From Hymenopus coronatus (Eukaryota > Arthropoda > Insecta > Mantodea > Hymenopodidae), in the NCBI GenBank assembly GCA_030762935.1, contig CM060900.1, forward strand, positions 394,061,632 through 394,125,631: a DNA stretch of 64,000 nucleotides. Reading direction: 5' to 3'. The notes under the pieces were generated by a model, which saw only the letters and a list, made by a program, of their open reading frames with translations, was not told the DNA's origin and made no database searches. This document shows, piece after piece, positions 1 to 11,215 of the stretch. How positions within the stretch are numbered: the stretch's first letter is position 1; the number at the start of each line of letters is the position of its first letter. The position numbers and the translations under genes were made by a program.

Positions 1-448
1 CTGCACATTTGTAGCTTCAGTTAACCTTTTTTACTTATGAGTCCCACTTGTTTTAAACGTAACAATATAAAAAAGGTTCACATTTCAGTAAGAAGTTTCC
101 AACCACTTGCTATAAAGCACTTTGTCATTTGCCTCCAAATATTCGAAAGAATATATTAATAATGAATTAATACTTTTGGTGGAATCAATAACAATAAACA
201 AACAAACCAAAATACACTTGACGAGTTTAAAATATTTGACGCTAGTGGTTATAAAATACATAGATAATCTAGTAATGAAACGTATAGCTTAATACATATA
301 CGAGAGCAATTTAGTAATTTGTGTTTATTTTCCGTACATAGGAGCAATAAAGTGCGTGAGGTACGAAAAATGTTTAAGGTAGCCCATGAGATAGACTATC
401 CGTTTCTCTGAAAGCCGTAGAGAGCTGTGACTGAATTATCGTGCAAAG

Positions 449-516
<68 letters not shown>

Positions 517-1430
517 ATGCAGTAAACATGGAGAAAAGTCGAACGAACGTAATTTGTCTCTGCTATGAAAATCTAAATTCAGCAGTGATTACACTCGACA
601 AACATCAACCGAACAAGGAGTGTATTTTACTTGAGAGTAATAGGAACTTGGCCCCTGCACAAGAAAAGAAACGAAACACAAACACAGCTTTGCAAGAAGA
701 CAGTTTCTATTAGGTCTGACTAAAAGCGGTAGAGCACGAAATAAGAAAACGACTTCAAACTCCCCAGAAAAGACATAAAACCATCTGCAGTAACTGCAGG
801 TCGATTTCAATACTTGTTGGGAACTGTAGCAGGAACTGTGACAGCAATGGGAACAAGTTGATAATTCTATGAGATAAGCTAATTCTGTTTCTGTGTTTAA
901 AATAATGATCACTACAGAGAAAAAGGATTTCATGGCGGAGGTATTTTAAAATTTTCACCTTAGTCATTTGTTTGTATCATAATGATTTCTTCTCGGGATG
1001 TCAGCCAGTGCCGGGAAAGTTTCAAGTCCTTGTTTGTATTTTTAATTCTTGGTTTTCATCTTATATTTTGTGGTTTATAACAGTAAAGTCATAACAGCTG
1101 AACTATTTTCACGTTTACTAATGTTTAGTTTAGCATATCTACCTTCAAGATGGGGAATGTAAGTTGGGGTCATATACAACCTATAGACATTATACCTATG
1201 TGATTCTGGAAAAACTGGGTCCAAGAGTTAAGGAACGTAATGGTTTATCCTGAAGATAAATTTAGCTCAGTATATCACACAGTGATCTATTTTTAGACTC
1301 AACTGTTTTAATATTGTTACTAATAATGAATAACTCATTTTGAACAGCATTTATAAATTATAAATCTACATTACTTATAGCAATCGGAATTTTTTATTTG
1401 TGAATATAAAAAATAGGATTTTTCCTAGAT
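1..1430. other. AT-rich DNA without a recognisable gene
   Basis: Apart from the GA microsatellite at 451-515 I see no coding, RNA or transposon signature here. Short open frames on both strands have no recognisable motif and no splice context, so I treat them as chance. Confidence 0.6.
451..515. repeat. (GA)n microsatellite
   Basis: About 65 bases of uninterrupted GA dinucleotides, ending at GAGAGCATGC. Its reading as an Arg-Glu open frame is meaningless. Confidence 0.98.
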
Positions 1431-1436
1431 TTTAAA

Positions 1437-1890
1437 ATGAGACCACAATTGCCACAAATGCAGCTGATTCTATTTATATGTGTACTATCTATGTTTATTA
1501 ATTACGTTTTAGGGTCGGTTAACTCTGGGTTTCTAGGAAAAGGTTTACACAATAATACTGCAAGTAAGAATTTTACCATAGTTGATATATGTTGTTGTTT
1601 AGCAGTGCAAGGACAGACGATCTGATTTTAGGTCACTGGGAGCAGACAATATCGTATGCAGATACAGTTGGAAGAATAGCAATGCGATAATTGCAGCTGA
1701 GTTGGAGAGTGAGGTTTACTTTATTCAGTGTGGAGCACTAATTGAAGAAATGATTGATGAAGACAATGAAAATGCAGATGTGGTTGTTCCTCCCGATACT
1801 AATAGTTTGACAAATGAAGATGAGGCAGATGATGGAGTAGAATGCTCTCGATATTACTGTGTTGCTGGAGGTTCATTTTCAAAGTGCTGA
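1437..1890 (+). pseudogene. Faint transposase-like acidic ORF remnant
   Basis: Two short open stretches (1437-1625 and 1702-1890) sit next to each other. The second carries an acidic tract (EEMIDEDNENADVVVPPD, then more Asp/Glu). Acidic segments of this kind, with a PP in the middle, occur in the N-terminal region of piggyBac-type transposases. I cannot see the catalytic aspartates or terminal repeats, and stops follow on both sides. It could equally be chance coding in AT-rich DNA. Confidence 0.2.
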
Positions 1891-3089
1891 AAATAAATCT
1901 GGGGGCACTGTGGATAATGAAGTAATAGGCGCAGGACTTATGTAACTCAAGAAAAGAGAAGAAACTTTGCAACTAGGAGTCAACATACAGATAATGAAAC
2001 CGACATATATAGGAACCCTTAAATGTGAATTGTCAGCTTATTAACCTCTAGAAGAAATGAAATGAACAAATAAGGAAATAAATACGTGAGGTCACGCCAT
2101 TTGAAGTTGGAGAACATTTTTGATTTGCTATAATGTGTTTGATCACATTGTGAGAGAATCAGTGTGATGCATTTTAATGCGTAAGTAATGATGTAATGCG
2201 TGATTTAATAAAAAAAATAATAAAAGGCGCATCTCTAAACTTTGAATGTATGAATATTCATCCTATAAACATTGCAAGCAGAGATCTAAATAATTTCCTG
2301 GTAAAGAACCATAAAATCAGGCAATTTAGTGTTAGGAGAAGAGGGTCCTTTATCTCCATTAAGGATTCACATGTATAAAAAAAGGTCAGAATTGCCAACA
2401 TTTACAAATATGAAATTCAGTTTTATTAAACAAAATAGACAGTAAAATGTAGTTCTTATAACTGTTGCAGCTCTTAAACTACTTCGTATGGAGATTTAAA
2501 TGTCTACCTGTGAGCCTAGCATCCCATAAAATTATAGTGAGGCTATAAACTTTGCCAATATAAAAGTGAAAAGACCGTCCAAGGAGATTACAGAAATTTT
2601 CAAGTACTGTATTAGCTACAGAGGAATGAAAAATGATGGAGGAGGGTCTGTATATGTACTAAATGCCTTTCAACAGCATAAAGTAAAAAAAAAAATTCTA
2701 TTTTAATCCTTTTTCTTACCATACTGAGGTTGTTTCTCAATAAAGTCTCCATCGATATGCATCCACTTGAATCAGCGAGTTTGAAGCGGTTTCTTAATAC
2801 CGAAAAAATAAATACCCTTCCATTATGGTAATTTTGCTTCTGAACCACAGTATTAAGTGAAAATAATATACCAGGTCGTCCAATAGCGTCATATTCCTCG
2901 TTTGCTGATAACCCGTTGTGAGATAAAAGAGTTCCAGTATTCAACGGGGCAATTGGAAGAAAACACCGATTATTTAGTGGCGTGTGAGCAAATAGCGCGA
3001 GCGACCTTTGTTGCACACCTCTTGCTTATTAACAAAAACGGTGAGGGAATTGCGCTTATCGAGATAAAGACTTTACACCAGCGTCCGTA
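1891..3089. other. AT-rich DNA without a recognisable gene
   Basis: Several short open frames overlap on both strands (for example 2612-3016 minus) but none carries a motif I recognise. Nothing can be supported. Confidence 0.5.
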
Positions 3090-3238
3090 ATGATATCATC
3101 CCATCTTCGGGGCCATCATCGATACTGCCCATCATCACTCCCTCCTGAGACTCGAGAGGGCCGATATCTTCTCTGCAGCTACGGCACCACCTACCGGCGG
3201 TTTTGGCAGCAGCGGCAGGAGCCACGGCAGCATTTCCC

Positions 3239-3364
3239 CAGCGGCAATGCAGTGGGCATTCGTCCCTCTATTAGCTTGCAGCTCCGACGCCTGCGGGTGC
3301 TCAGCTTCTATACAGCGGCAACGCAGTGGGCTCTGACCCCCTATTAGCTTGCCGTTCCGCCGCC
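3239..3364 (+). repeat. Two imperfect tandem units in the LINE 5'UTR
   Basis: Unit one (3239-3292) and unit two (3313-3364) share CAGCGGCAA-GCAGTGGGC, then CTATTAGCTTGC, then a GCCGCC/GACGCC end. Repeated 5'UTR units are common where non-LTR elements carry an internal promoter, so a promoter role is possible but inferred. Confidence 0.7.
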
Positions 3365-3554
3365 AGTGTGCGAGCGGCCCCACAGACAGCTTGCTGTCAT
3401 TTTGTAAAGAGCAGGAACACCCCTACTTTCCTACTCCTCTTCTACTGTCATCTTTCTTTTCATTGACCTGACTAGACCGACAGACAACGCAAACAGCGGG
3501 TCCGTAAGGCCAGAGCCAAGGGTGAAGGCCATTGGCCTGAAACCTCGAGCCGAT

Positions 3555-5300
3555 ATGGCTCGCACAGGCGCCTCCTCTAAGGAGGTCCGGTCCTCTGCGG
3601 ACAGCCGTAGGGCAACCGCACCGACACTGACTAGTGACGACGGGCAACAGCCAAGCACCAGCACCAGTCTACCTATTCCCTCACCAGAGACGGCCGAACC
3701 TTCGCGCAAGCGAAGCAGGACATCTATTGGCGGCAGCAACAGGCGCAAGCCATCTTCGCCTCACCGCCTCGTAGCGGTTGAGAGTGTTCAAACCAGGCAG
3801 GACCCCACCAGTCCTTACACCATTCCTATGCCCTACTCCGACACCGACGTCGAACCTGACGGGCCGTGGATAACTGTCCACGCAGGGGGCCGCAGAAGCG
3901 GTCGTTCCTCCCCCAACCCAGCCGCACCACCACAGGGAATTAACCAACCCCCAACCCAAGGGGGGCGAAAAATCCCGCCTATAGTTGCCGACGCTTTCCG
4001 CAACCACGTTGTGGTAATGAGAAAGCTGGCAACGAAGCTTAGGGGCCCCTTCGAGGCCCGGCGGAAGCAAAGGAAAGTCCACCTCCATACCTCCTCGGAA
4101 AGGGATTTCGAGGCAGCGATGGCAGTACTACGGGACGAACAAATCCCGTTCTACAGCTACTCGCTGCAGCGGCCCTACGTGGAGCGTAGGATAATTCGGG
4201 GCCTTGACTCCGACTGCACCCCTGAGGATGTCAAGGCGGCTCTTCAGGACGAGTACAACATCACCCCTACCTCCGTGGCACGTCTCAGTAAGACGGTGGC
4301 AACAGACGACGGCACTCAGCGAGTGCCCATGCCCTTATTCCTGGTCGTGGTACCAAGGGAACGCACCCAGACAGTTCAGCCGATAGACGCCGTCCGTCGG
4401 CTTATCTTCACCGTCGTGCGTATCGAAAGATACCACGGCAAAGAGGGACCTGTGCAGTGCCATAGGTGCATGGGCTTCAACCACTCTAGCAGTGTGTGCG
4501 AGCGCAAGCTCGCTTGCCTGCGGCGCGGTGAAGCCCATCTACTGAGGGACTGCACAAAGCCCCATGAAGCTCGCCACTGTGTGAACTGTGGTGAGGCGCA
4601 CGTGGGCTCATACAAAGGCTGTAAGGTGCGGAAGCGCCTTGTTGAGAGCCGCCGTGGAGGCCCCCAGGAGCCAGCTAATGTGCGCCCTGGGGTGTCCTCC
4701 TCGGCACTAAACCGCGCTGAGGGATCGCTGCGCGCCGCTGAGGCAGCGGCAACTCCCACCCCCGCAGTCACTGCAGAGATTGTGCCAGCTCCGTCCTTGA
4801 CGGAGACCCCAACCCCCCAACCTGGTCCGTCTACGTCAACGGAGGAAGCCGCCCCGACGCCCTCGACAGAGGGCCCACGCCGGACTTCTCCAAAAAAGAA
4901 GTCCAGGAGGAGAGGGAAGAAGAACCGTCGGGCGCCCGGCCAGTCGGGCTAATCAGAGGCTGCCACCTCTGTGAGACCCGAGGCCACGCCCCCAGCACTC
5001 CAGCAGCTACCAGTGGCGGAAGCTCCAGTAGCGGCCGCCACAGTGCCGACTCCAGTAGCGGAGGCTCCCGCTGCACCTACCACCACAGCGGCTTCCTCGG
5101 CCTTTACAGCGGCCATCCCACAGGCGGACCTGGATGAACTTCAGGACCTAGCCCTGTGGTTCGGTGACCTCCTAAGTAAGGTCCTACCTGTAGTGCGAAA
5201 CTTCAAGTTAAAGTACAGTGACCCCAGACTCTCCCCCCTCCAGAAACACACCCTGTTCCTCAAAATCTTGGAGCAGTTGTACCCGGGTTCCGCTAAGTAA
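3555..5300 (+). pseudogene. LINE ORF1 gag-like nucleic-acid-binding protein
   Basis: ORF1 protein that would coat the retrotransposon RNA. The first ATG is at 3,555; the upstream in-frame GTG is unlikely to be the start. The N-terminal part is Ser/Pro/Arg-rich. The middle (RGLDSDCTPEDVKAAL onward) resembles the domain preceding gag knuckles. Three knuckles follow: CHRCMGFNHSSSVC is intact (CX2CX4HX4C), the second reads CLRRGEAHLLRDC with its second Cys replaced by Arg, and the third is CVNCGEAH followed by YKGC. A single in-frame TAA at 4,950-4,952 interrupts the frame, which then reads on to 5,300 as a Pro/Ala-rich segment with a helical tail. Full length would be about 581 residues. The final TAA shares its last A with the ORF2 ATG. 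Confidence 0.85.
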
Positions 5301-6672
5301 TGGCCTCTAGATTCGTTCGGAGACCATTGCGACTCGCGTACTGGAACGCGAACGGCATCCGGTGGCAACGCCCAGGCGTCATTGAGTTTGTACAATCGTA
5401 CGGAATTGACATCCTGATGGTTTGCGAAACCCATCTGGATGCTGTTACTGACTTCTCGCTGCTTAGTTACGTCACCCATCAGTCCGATCGGGTCGGCCGA
5501 CAGGGTGGCGGTACAGCTATCTTCATTAAGAACCACATAACCCAAACTCCTGTCCAACTCCCAGCACTACAGCACGTGGAGGCCTGTGCAATCCGGCTTG
5601 CCGTCGCCGGGCTAGACGCGCTGCTGATAGCTGCATATGACCCACCAAACCACCGCTTCCATGAAGCGGACTACACCACCCTACTCAACCTTCACCCAGT
5701 GGTATGTATCGCAGGAGATCTCAACGCGAAACATGCCCTCTGGCACAGCCGCACCAACAACCCCCGAGGCCGCGGGCTCTACCGCCTCATCAGCGGCAAC
5801 CCCGCCCTCGTCGCGCACGGACCGAGAGGACCTACGTGTCATCCGGCTCGCGGCAGACCGATGTTCTTGACATCATAATCACCAAGAACACACCATTTCA
5901 TCTAGACCTCTCGGCGGTCAACGAGTTGGACTCCGATCATGACCCTGTCGTGGTGGATACAACCGAGACCGTATCAGCTCTGGTAACACCAGGCTGGATA
6001 AATGAGATCGACTGGGACTTAGCCGTCCTAGACCTAAACCAAACGTGGACCCGCGACCGCGCATCGATTTCATCGAAGCGCTGGGAGCGGCAGCCACGGC
6101 CTTCTCCCGCCAACTCCTGAATGTGGTACGCGCGCATACCTACCGCATGCCATCTAACAAACCTAACCCGAGAACCATACCGAATGAACTCCGTCAGCTG
6201 CTAAAAGCCAAGGCAACCGTACGGAAGCTATGGCAGCGCTTCCGCCATCCCCAGATCCAAGCAGTGTACCAGCGGTTCAAATCCCTGGCAAGGCGCCTGC
6301 TTCGCGCGCACCGCAAAGCGGCCTGGGAACACACAATGGCACATATAAACCTGGAAGAGAAACAACCCTGCAGGATCATCCGATCCCTCAGGAAAGACAA
6401 AAGTCAGTTTCAGCATCCCATGCATGGCACCCTTGGGAGACTCTCTTTTGAGCCCCAGGATAAAGCCACGGATTTCGCAGATTATCTGGAATCCCAATTC
6501 GAACCCCGCGAAGACCCCCAGGACGAGGACTTTACTGAGCTCGTGGAAGCGACGGTAGACTACCTCTATGAGGAGCCCCCGCCGCCCCATGAGGAGATCC
6601 GCATTCCTTTAGTCACCCCGAAAGAGGTCATTCATTACTTCTGAGGCAAAAACACTCGGAAGACCGTCAGCT
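5300..6672 (+). pseudogene. LINE ORF2, endonuclease domain only
   Basis: N-terminal AP-type endonuclease that would nick target DNA for target-primed reverse transcription. Motifs in order: WNANGI (substrate-binding Asn), CETHL (catalytic Glu), GGGTAIFIK, AAYDPP, GDLNAKH (Asp/Asn) and SDHDPV (Asp-His). Two frameshifts break it: the first frame ends at 5,878, SDHDPV is read in a second frame near 5,930, and the linker to the reverse transcriptase is read in a third frame (6,045-6,644). A TGA then precedes GKNTRKTVS, the usual lead-in to the RT, and the element stops. The start is set by the TAATG overlap with ORF1, consistent with translation by reinitiation. Confidence 0.85.
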
Positions 6673-6690
6673 GAAGCGCACAGTACATAG

Positions 6691-7349
6691 TCTAAACACT
6701 TTTTTTGGACTCAGGTACCTAAAAATATTAATTTATGCTGGAACCTCGACAACGATTTTTTGGGCAGCACATAATACCCTTTCTAACTATGTACATGGTA
6801 TGCTTCGAAAATGTAAAAAGAGAATAGCTAACTAAACGTTAAATATTGGAGATATCTCGGAATTGGTTAGCTCTATAAAAAAAAAAAAAAAAAACTGTGT
6901 ATGAAATAAATGGCTTTTTCAACAAAGTCAACATTTTTGTAAATATCACCTCTAACCTACAGGAGCAAACAAACAATGCTAATAAAGAGGGAAGCACTTT
7001 CCTGATAAAGTTATTGTTAAATTTTGTAGTAAGAAGTTCCTCAGTGCCTGGCGTTTCTTATTAATAGTACCTTAAGGTTAATACTAGCACTAGAAAGTTA
7101 TTCTTTCTAATTTCTAAGAGAAATGCGTGTATTGTGTGTGTACGTGTGTGTGCGTGCGCCCCCCCCCCAGTAAATCTAGTTTTTCACTCTGCAATATTAT
7201 TATTTTTTTGTTAGTCTTTCATTTCCCATTAGAGTAATCGCTAAATCTGGGCAAAAAAATAATCTATAAAACATATTTATTCTTTTCAATACACAAGTTT
7301 CAGTGCAAAGGAATGGAATAGGGTAAGACAAACAATGTCCAGAATAGTT

Positions 7350-7393
<44 letters not shown>

Positions 7394-10300
7394 GCTTACC
7401 CCGGACATAACACAGTCCATATTAATTCGATTGGCAACATTTATAAGTCCCCCGATATAGCTTTATTCTAAAATGCAATAACACAATATATATCTATAAA
7501 GAAAAGATTAACAACATTTAACCCTTACAACTCGAAAATTACAAAAACTTGGTACATTTAATTCCTACTTCGGAACCAGTGACCTGCAATTAATAAAACT
7601 ATATCCCACATGTTTCAAAAATTACAAATGGGGAAATTGTTCTTGGGTAACCCTCATAAAATTACAATAGCCACATAGCTCGAACCACGGACAGAGTGTA
7701 TTAAAAAAAAAGACAAAAGCATCTAAAATAAATAATAAATCTCGCCCCATCTTACCCAACATAGCCGAATGAAATTTATGCCCAATTCTATATACGCGTG
7801 CTTTAGTTCACTCGAAAAGGCAGCTCAACGACATCAGATTTCTCGTAAAATTATAGAGCATTTCAGCATCGATTCACCAATTTCATTCAACGTCCTATAT
7901 GACCAACCAGGTCAAAGGACGTTAAGCTTAAAAAAGAAAAAAGAAAAAAGGGTTCGCTTTAGTGTATGTATAAAAAATAATTTATTTTTAATGCAATTAT
8001 TCATCGTAATTCCAAATATAGAACATATTTATAATGATGAACTTTCATTCTAGCTATGTATGTTGGCAGCATAAAGAATTATATAATTTAATGTTGGTAT
8101 ATAATGTAACACTAAACGATTTCCTAACATTATGATGTAATTACGAATTCCTTCTTTGGGCAAACATTAATTACTTTAAAATAACAGAATAGTTTAAATA
8201 AAAAACTTCTGACGTCTATGAAACGTTCATTAACTTTTTCGATCCTTTTTTTTTTAATTGCAATCATACAGAAATTATTCGAGGAAACGAATATTCAGTT
8301 GACGAGTTTTGTAAATATGTCTTCTCAGCTTGGCCAGTAGTATGCACATTATCCATAATGTGTTTTACGAGTGTCATTTTAACTTGGACTATTGGAGCGC
8401 ATATTAAAACAAATCTGATTTAGGTAATACACTCATACACCGTTCTCCACCCGTCCAAATCCAGGTTATTATACGTTATGGTATTCACTTACGCAGTGAT
8501 TCTTCCATCCGCGTTGTTATTCATTAATGCTCATAGCTATTTTCTGAAGCATTGCGGAACAAACACTTCTTAAGCATCAGAAATCCATTCGTTGAATGAC
8601 TCTAAATTTACATGAAATCTCTCTGTATATCACCAAAAAGAAAATGCATGTGCTAGCTAAGGAGTTGCAAAACTATAAGTAAGGAACAATTCCAATCAAA
8701 AGCAGCACAAATGTATTTTTGAAACGGTTCTTCCCACAAAAAGATTTTATAAACGTTTTAATTGTGGTTATTCACGAGATCTGAATGTTAACCTTTCGTA
8801 AGTTTTACTTTGCATATACACTACGGTTTACAAGTTGAATAAACTGCAATCAAAATGAACAGGATTTCACAGCCAGTTCCAACAATATTCAAAATATGCA
8901 TTTAATTCTACATATATGTGTCTCAGATATAAAATATTTTTATCAAAGTAACTGTCAGAAGCACTTCTAAGGTCATTACAAGAATCAAGAAAGGAATAAA
9001 TAAATAAATAAAAAAAATAAGCGGAAACATATGCATGTAAAAGGGCCGTATAGAGTGAGATGAAATTCTAGAAAGCTTTCGTCCTGCATCCTTGTATTAT
9101 GGTTTCTTAGCTAGGTTATTAACACACGGCTCTACCCATGTTTTTGTAAAATAAAAATTCTCATTTCGCCTATTAATATTCTTTGAAATTTTGAAGAAAT
9201 AAACGTTTATAAGTACACGTGACATGTTTTGTTATCTGTAACATTTCAATAATAATATGTTAAGAAGATGTGATTTTTTTTTTTTGCTTATTATTCGCAC
9301 TAGGTATATTAGCACTCAAAGGACACTAGTCTGATGTAAATAAACTATAAGGAAGAAACGTACGCTTATCCTTCTATATATTGTTTGGTTATGTTTTTAA
9401 AATTAAATTCAAGTACAAAAATTCAAAAGCAAGCAATTGACATCTTGTAGTGTCAACGAAAAATTCAAGAAACTTGACACTTCCAAGAAGCTTTACGTGG
9501 AGCCTGAAAACAGATATTTACAGAAACCATATCTGATATACCAAAGCAGGGCTCCCCTGACGGCATAGCTATATGTAATATCTTTGACATCCATGCATTA
9601 GCATTAATACTCTGTGCAGAATTCAGCACTGCTATCTACGAGCAAACGCTCAAACTACACAACTTTCAGAAAGTGTACAACGTTACACGTAAATTGTCAG
9701 TTTGTTGGAAATTTCTTGCAAAAGGTATATGTTTAACTGATAGAGGCATAACTATAGTTTTTATTTATATTTCCATAATATTTTCTTGTAGAATATAATG
9801 TACATTCTAAAGAGGAGGCATATATCTAGTGTTGATCATTTTTTATTTTTGGGATGTCAACCACATTGAGACTGATGTGCATGGAAATTGAGCACATCAT
9901 GACTTAATAAAAATGTCAGGTGATAAGGTTTCTAAATCTGTCATCATTTAAAGTAACAACCTACTTACATACTTGGGAACAGGGCCATAACTTATGGCTA
10001 CTATCCTCTTTATGAGAATAGCAGTCCATGTGAAAAATAATAGATATACACATGTTAGGAGAGGGTATGAAGATGTGGATAGTGAACAACACATCAAGAT
10101 TGAGCTATACAGTATATTTGCAAGATGATTGACATTGTGTTATTGGTTTCATGTTTCACAATAATTAAAGCTTAACACAGCTTACATACACATTCTGAAA
10201 ATCCTCCTAGTAGGTCACTGCTACATTGAAAACAGACTGCAATTAATCAGGGAGGTGCTGAATACCATCTGCATCACTATTTTTCTCCAATGTGGAAATC

Positions 10301-10930
10301 TGGTCATGTGTAGCTGCAGAGCATTTCCAATATTCTCACATTTTGCAAACCACCTACCAAGTAATGCTTCTTTTATGCTGCACATGTGATCTTGTCGTCA
10401 CATAGAGAGAGATAAGAATGGTAGGTGCTCCCATTCTTCCATCTCCAGTGATACAGTAACCAGCATCCGACACACTCAGTTTTACCCACCTCATGACTGT
10501 CAGGACATTACTGCAAACAGCTTCTAGCACTTCCCTATGGTATTCTCTGGCAGTGCTCTCATGAAGAATGGTGTTTTGATATAGGAGTGCTGTGCAACAG
10601 TAGTTACATCCATTTGGCATGGCAGTCCCCAGACTACTGATTTCACATTGCTTACTGTGCTCATAAAGGCCACTCCAGCACCATTTGACATTCTAGTACA
10701 CCTTAAGTTTGTCTTTCTTCCCTGCAATATATACCATTTTATGCCCCGATAAGAGTTTATCACAAAATGAAATAGTTTCCATATATTATCCCAACCTTGT
10801 AAATTATTAAAATATCCCACAGCTTAATATTATTAATTTAACATGATTATATCTCTTTCTTCCAATATTAGTAATTACACTACAAGATTTTAAATCAGAT
10901 ATTTTTAATATGAATCACACCCTTATCCAA
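6691..10930. other. AT-rich DNA with simple repeats, no gene seen
   Basis: Contains an A-run near 6,879-6,895, a GT/poly-C tract near 7,130-7,169, the CT microsatellite at 7,353-7,391 and AATA repeats near 8,996-9,018. Short open frames at 7,769-8,053 and on the minus strand at 10,354-10,820 carry no recognisable motif. Confidence 0.5.
7353..7391. repeat. (CT)n microsatellite
   Basis: About 39 bases of CT dinucleotides. Confidence 0.97.
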
Positions 10931-10937
10931 TCGCCTG

Positions 10938-11215
10938 TGGTGTGGTGTCTGTTGCCATGGTTATAATACACACCTCTCACCTAGAAAGCCTGGGTTTGAT
11001 CCCAAGCAACTGCATGAGAGATTTATGGTAGACAAAGCTATGGGTTTTCTTCAGGTTCTCCGGCTTCTCCTGCCATTGCAATCCACCAATGCTCCATCTT
11101 CACTCCATGTATCACCAGTGGCATCGCCTGCGGTGCCACAAGTACTAAAAGCAGGCATTAAACACTACCAAAAATTGCCTGTGGTGCCATATTGTAAAAG
11201 AGGGCATTCAACGGT
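10938..11215 (+). mobile_element. tRNA-headed SINE, family with GGCATTAAACA tail
   Basis: The tRNA-like head contains a B-box match GGGTTTGATCCC at 10,992-11,003. The body runs through TGGTAGACAAAGC, a TTCTCCGG segment and ATGCTCCATCTTCACTCC. The tail GTAAAAG-type motif followed by GGCATTAAACA appears twice, suggesting a partially duplicated tail. The same head, body and tail recur at 17,834-18,060 (plus) and 62,482-62,715 (minus). RNA polymerase III transcription is expected for such elements. Confidence 0.75.

Larger units (their letters stand above)
3090..6690 (+). mobile_element. Jockey-like non-LTR retrotransposon, 3'-truncated
   Basis: A strikingly GC-rich block in AT-rich surroundings. 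In order it holds a 5'UTR with two tandem imperfect units, ORF1 (gag with CCHC knuckles) and ORF2 beginning with an AP-type endonuclease. ORF1 and ORF2 meet at a TAATG stop/start overlap. The element ends soon after a GKNTRK motif, which normally leads into the reverse transcriptase, and then gives way abruptly to AT-rich DNA near 6,690. No RT, RNase H or poly(A) tail is present. Retention of the 5' end with loss of the 3' end is the reverse of the usual LINE truncation. The 5' boundary is approximate. Confidence 0.85.

Noticed and set aside
441..713. Arg-Glu repeat frame starting at 441
   Set aside because: GA dinucleotide repeat followed by unremarkable sequence; no gene context.
3681..4088. 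Minus-strand frames opposite LINE ORF1 (also 4,376-4,771, 3,431-3,748 and 6,228-6,590)
   Set aside because: Shadows of GC-rich plus-strand coding sequence; the plus frame carries the gag knuckles and endonuclease motifs.
10354..10820. Overlapping minus-strand frames at 10.4-10.8 kb as a transposase
   Set aside because: I looked for DDE, RT and zinc-finger motifs and found none.
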